Assembly: GCA_014529385.2 (NCBI GenBank)
Contig: CM043949.1
Location: 113,833,477-113,897,476 of the forward strand
DNA from: Adiantum capillus-veneris
Lineage: Eukaryota; Streptophyta; Polypodiopsida; Polypodiales; Pteridaceae
DNA: 64,000 bases
Reading direction: 5' to 3'
A model generated the notes under the pieces. The model saw nothing but the letters and a program-made list of their open reading frames with translations. It was not told the origin of the DNA and ran no database searches. Made by a program: the position numbers and the translations under genes. This document shows, piece after piece, positions 62,225 through 64,000 of the stretch (the stretch's first letter is position 1; each line of letters opens with the position of its first letter).

Positions 62225-62526
62225 TCTCTCTGTATATATGTGTGTGTGTGTGTGTGTGTGCACATACATACATACGTATGTATACATATACATAACCAAC
62301 TCAAATTTTAGTTTTAGCTTCTTGTATTCAAAGATAATCAGTCTTCTTATGAAAAGCTACAAAGTTTTTTATCGTTAGAGAACTTTAATCTCACAACCAA
62401 GGGTATTTTGGGAATTTTGAACAATCTAAAGGGAATTTTGAAAATTTATGACAAAATATTTGGGGTATTTTTGGGCTTTTTGAAAATTGAGGGATACTTT
62501 GGAAGAGAGGTATTTGGTAGTTTTTG

Positions 62527-62563
<37 letters not shown>

Positions 62564-62640
62564 TATACATGTGTCTATGTGTGTGTATATATATAGGTAT
62601 ATATGTATATGTATATGTATGTGTGTGTGTATACATATTC
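62225..62640. repeat. TA/TG/CA-rich microsatellite cluster
   Basis: TG repeats at 62240-62261, CA repeats at about 62530-62560 and mixed TATA/TGTA steps up to 62640. Confidence 0.85.
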
Positions 62641-62860
62641 TTGTATGTATGTCCATCACAACTGGGAAATCTCTCTCCTCATTTGGGGTGCCAATGTGAG
62701 AGTTGGTTTTTATTCGGTATTTCATCCATTTTTACCGATAAAAACCATTACCTATCCTTTTAAAATTACACTATAATGCAAAGAAAACCATAATATCTTG
62801 GAAATTGGAAGAGCTCGAAGGATGCCCTTGGTGAGTTATAGTGCATATGAGCTCAACGAT

Positions 62861-62864
<4 letters not shown>

Positions 62865-62952
<88 letters not shown>
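62865..62952. repeat. (TC)n(AC)n compound microsatellite
   Basis: Same TC-to-AC transition as at 55529 and 61869. Confidence 0.95.
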
Positions 62953-64000
62953 CCAATAACGTGGATAGACCTCTTTATTTGCGTGCATGTCCTCAAAGCA
63001 AGACATCGTCAAGTCGACGTTAGGCGAGCTTTTTTTTTCTCGATCTCTTCAAAAAAGACAAACGTTTAGAAATCTCTGAAAAATATCAATATTGGTCTCG
63101 AAAAAATCCCTTGAGAAGGGAAAGCCAAATATATATATTTTTTCAAAAATTAAATTCTTTTTAAATAATAAAACCTTCACTAAAATTATCCCTTTTTTGT
63201 TATGTGCATTTGAATTGAAACGTTTATTCTATGCAAAGTAAAAAGTAGAAAGTCTATTGACTTTACATTCTGACATTCTGAAAAGCTTGTCGGCTTCTTA
63301 TAATGTTACCCTTTACTTTTGCATTTTAAATCTAACCTTTCACTTTTGTTTTGAAAGGCTTTCTTTTAAGTCTTTTAAGTGAAGCAGTGAGGGACACATG
63401 GATGATGGAGGGTCTCTCTTTCCTTGAAAAATTTAGTGACACATGGAGGGTCTCTCCTTCCTTGAAAAATTTAAGCTGCTTCATATATAGTATAGATCTT
63501 TTCTTAAAGAAGAAAACAAAGAAGTGAAGTGAGCATTAAAAGAAGGGAAAAAATACAATGACAAAAAGACTCATTTACATTCTAAAAGAAAGATATAATC
63601 TTTATAAAATCTTTCTTTTCTACAAAAGAGGACACATGCCCACCATTTGCAACCTCTTCATCAACGGCCAAAAAATTGCACCATTTTTTCATCACAACGC
63701 TGTGGCCTTATACAAGCAAAAAAAAAAAAAAAAAAGAAGAGGATTAGACATACATTTGATATTTTATTATTTCCTATAGTGATTGCAAAAAGGTCCCTTT
63801 ATTTCTTCAAAATCATTGAAGCTTTATTTGGTTTAAGTTTGTCAAAAGGTTCCTTTGTTTCATAGCCTCACAATAGCTTTACTTCCTTTTCATTTTATTG
63901 TTGTAGAATGCCAATATGAAGCCTTCACCTTGTTTTGTTTTAGAATGCACAAACGTGTTTGTGTATATGTTTAGCTAGTAAATGGAAATGTTCTAAAAAA
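62953..64000. other. Unassigned AT-rich sequence
   Basis: No gene recognised. A short tandem repeat (GACACATGGA..GGAGGGTCTCTC, TTCCTTGAAAAATTTA) lies at about 63387-63475 and an A-rich run at 63719-63735. Confidence 0.4.

Larger units (their letters stand above)
59990..63610. repeat. Direct repeats of ~95 bp bounding a 3.4-kb microsatellite-rich segment
   Basis: The segments 59990-60078 and 63521-63610 align with moderate divergence (GTGAGCATTAAA, ACAATGA, TTTACAT, CTTTATAAA). The left one is followed immediately by CTAGTATGTGACCCGCGCG and a GC-rich imperfect inverted repeat (60087-60112). The interval ends near ATATATAGTATAGAT (63495). This resembles the edges of an inserted repeat, but the type is not identified. 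Confidence 0.5.

Overview
The window looks like nuclear DNA of a land plant: AT-rich, gene-poor, full of plant-type LTR retrotransposons and LINE relics, with very long CT/GA and CA/TG microsatellites. The only convincing host gene is a SQUAMOSA promoter-binding-like (SPL/SBP-box) transcription factor with a miR156 target site, which itself points to a land plant. The retroelement mix and gene density would suit a fern or another large-genome lineage, but the species cannot be fixed from the sequence.

Layout. 0-10.5 kb: a minus-strand LINE relic (C-terminal zinc-knuckle part at 1.08-1.34 kb, reverse transcriptase at 7.05-8.35 kb) is split by a 5.1-kb short-LTR retrotransposon (1586-6671) with a 5-bp target duplication ATTCT. 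A decayed minus-strand Ty3/gypsy pol follows (8.5-10.4 kb). 10.5-15.4 kb: mostly unassigned, with paired palindromes, a C25 run and a copia integrase relic (13.7-14.05 kb). 15.8-23 kb: the SPL gene on the minus strand, with three coding exons predicting 688 residues, the SBP domain split by a 3.8-kb intron, and probable spliced 5' UTR exons. 23.6-24 kb: another LINE fragment.

26.3-37.0 kb: a nearly complete minus-strand Ty3/gypsy element with 1.6-kb LTRs, broken by two in-frame stops and two frameshifts. Its 3' LTR carries a nested 1.95-kb GC-rich non-autonomous LTR element flanked by CCCTC. 38.2 kb: a 5S-rRNA-like relic. 39.2-39.5 kb: an array of heat-shock-element-like motifs upstream of a TATA box in an LTR-like segment. 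39.68-47.36 kb: a composite block between two 205-bp copia-type LTRs. It holds copia RT/RNase H remains, an inverted relative of the 1.6-6.7 kb element, and a plus-strand block whose later part resembles the N-terminal region of Penelope-like retroelements. 48-49 kb: gypsy integrase relic. 49-64 kb: microsatellites, tandem duplications, one more LINE relic (56.5-58 kb) and no supported host gene.

The elements form a readable history of nested insertions. The SPL gene is the functional island, and the visible control layers are miR156, a long first intron, and a 5' leader with upstream ATGs and a GA tract. All family calls rest on translated motifs and repeat comparison by eye; no database search was run.
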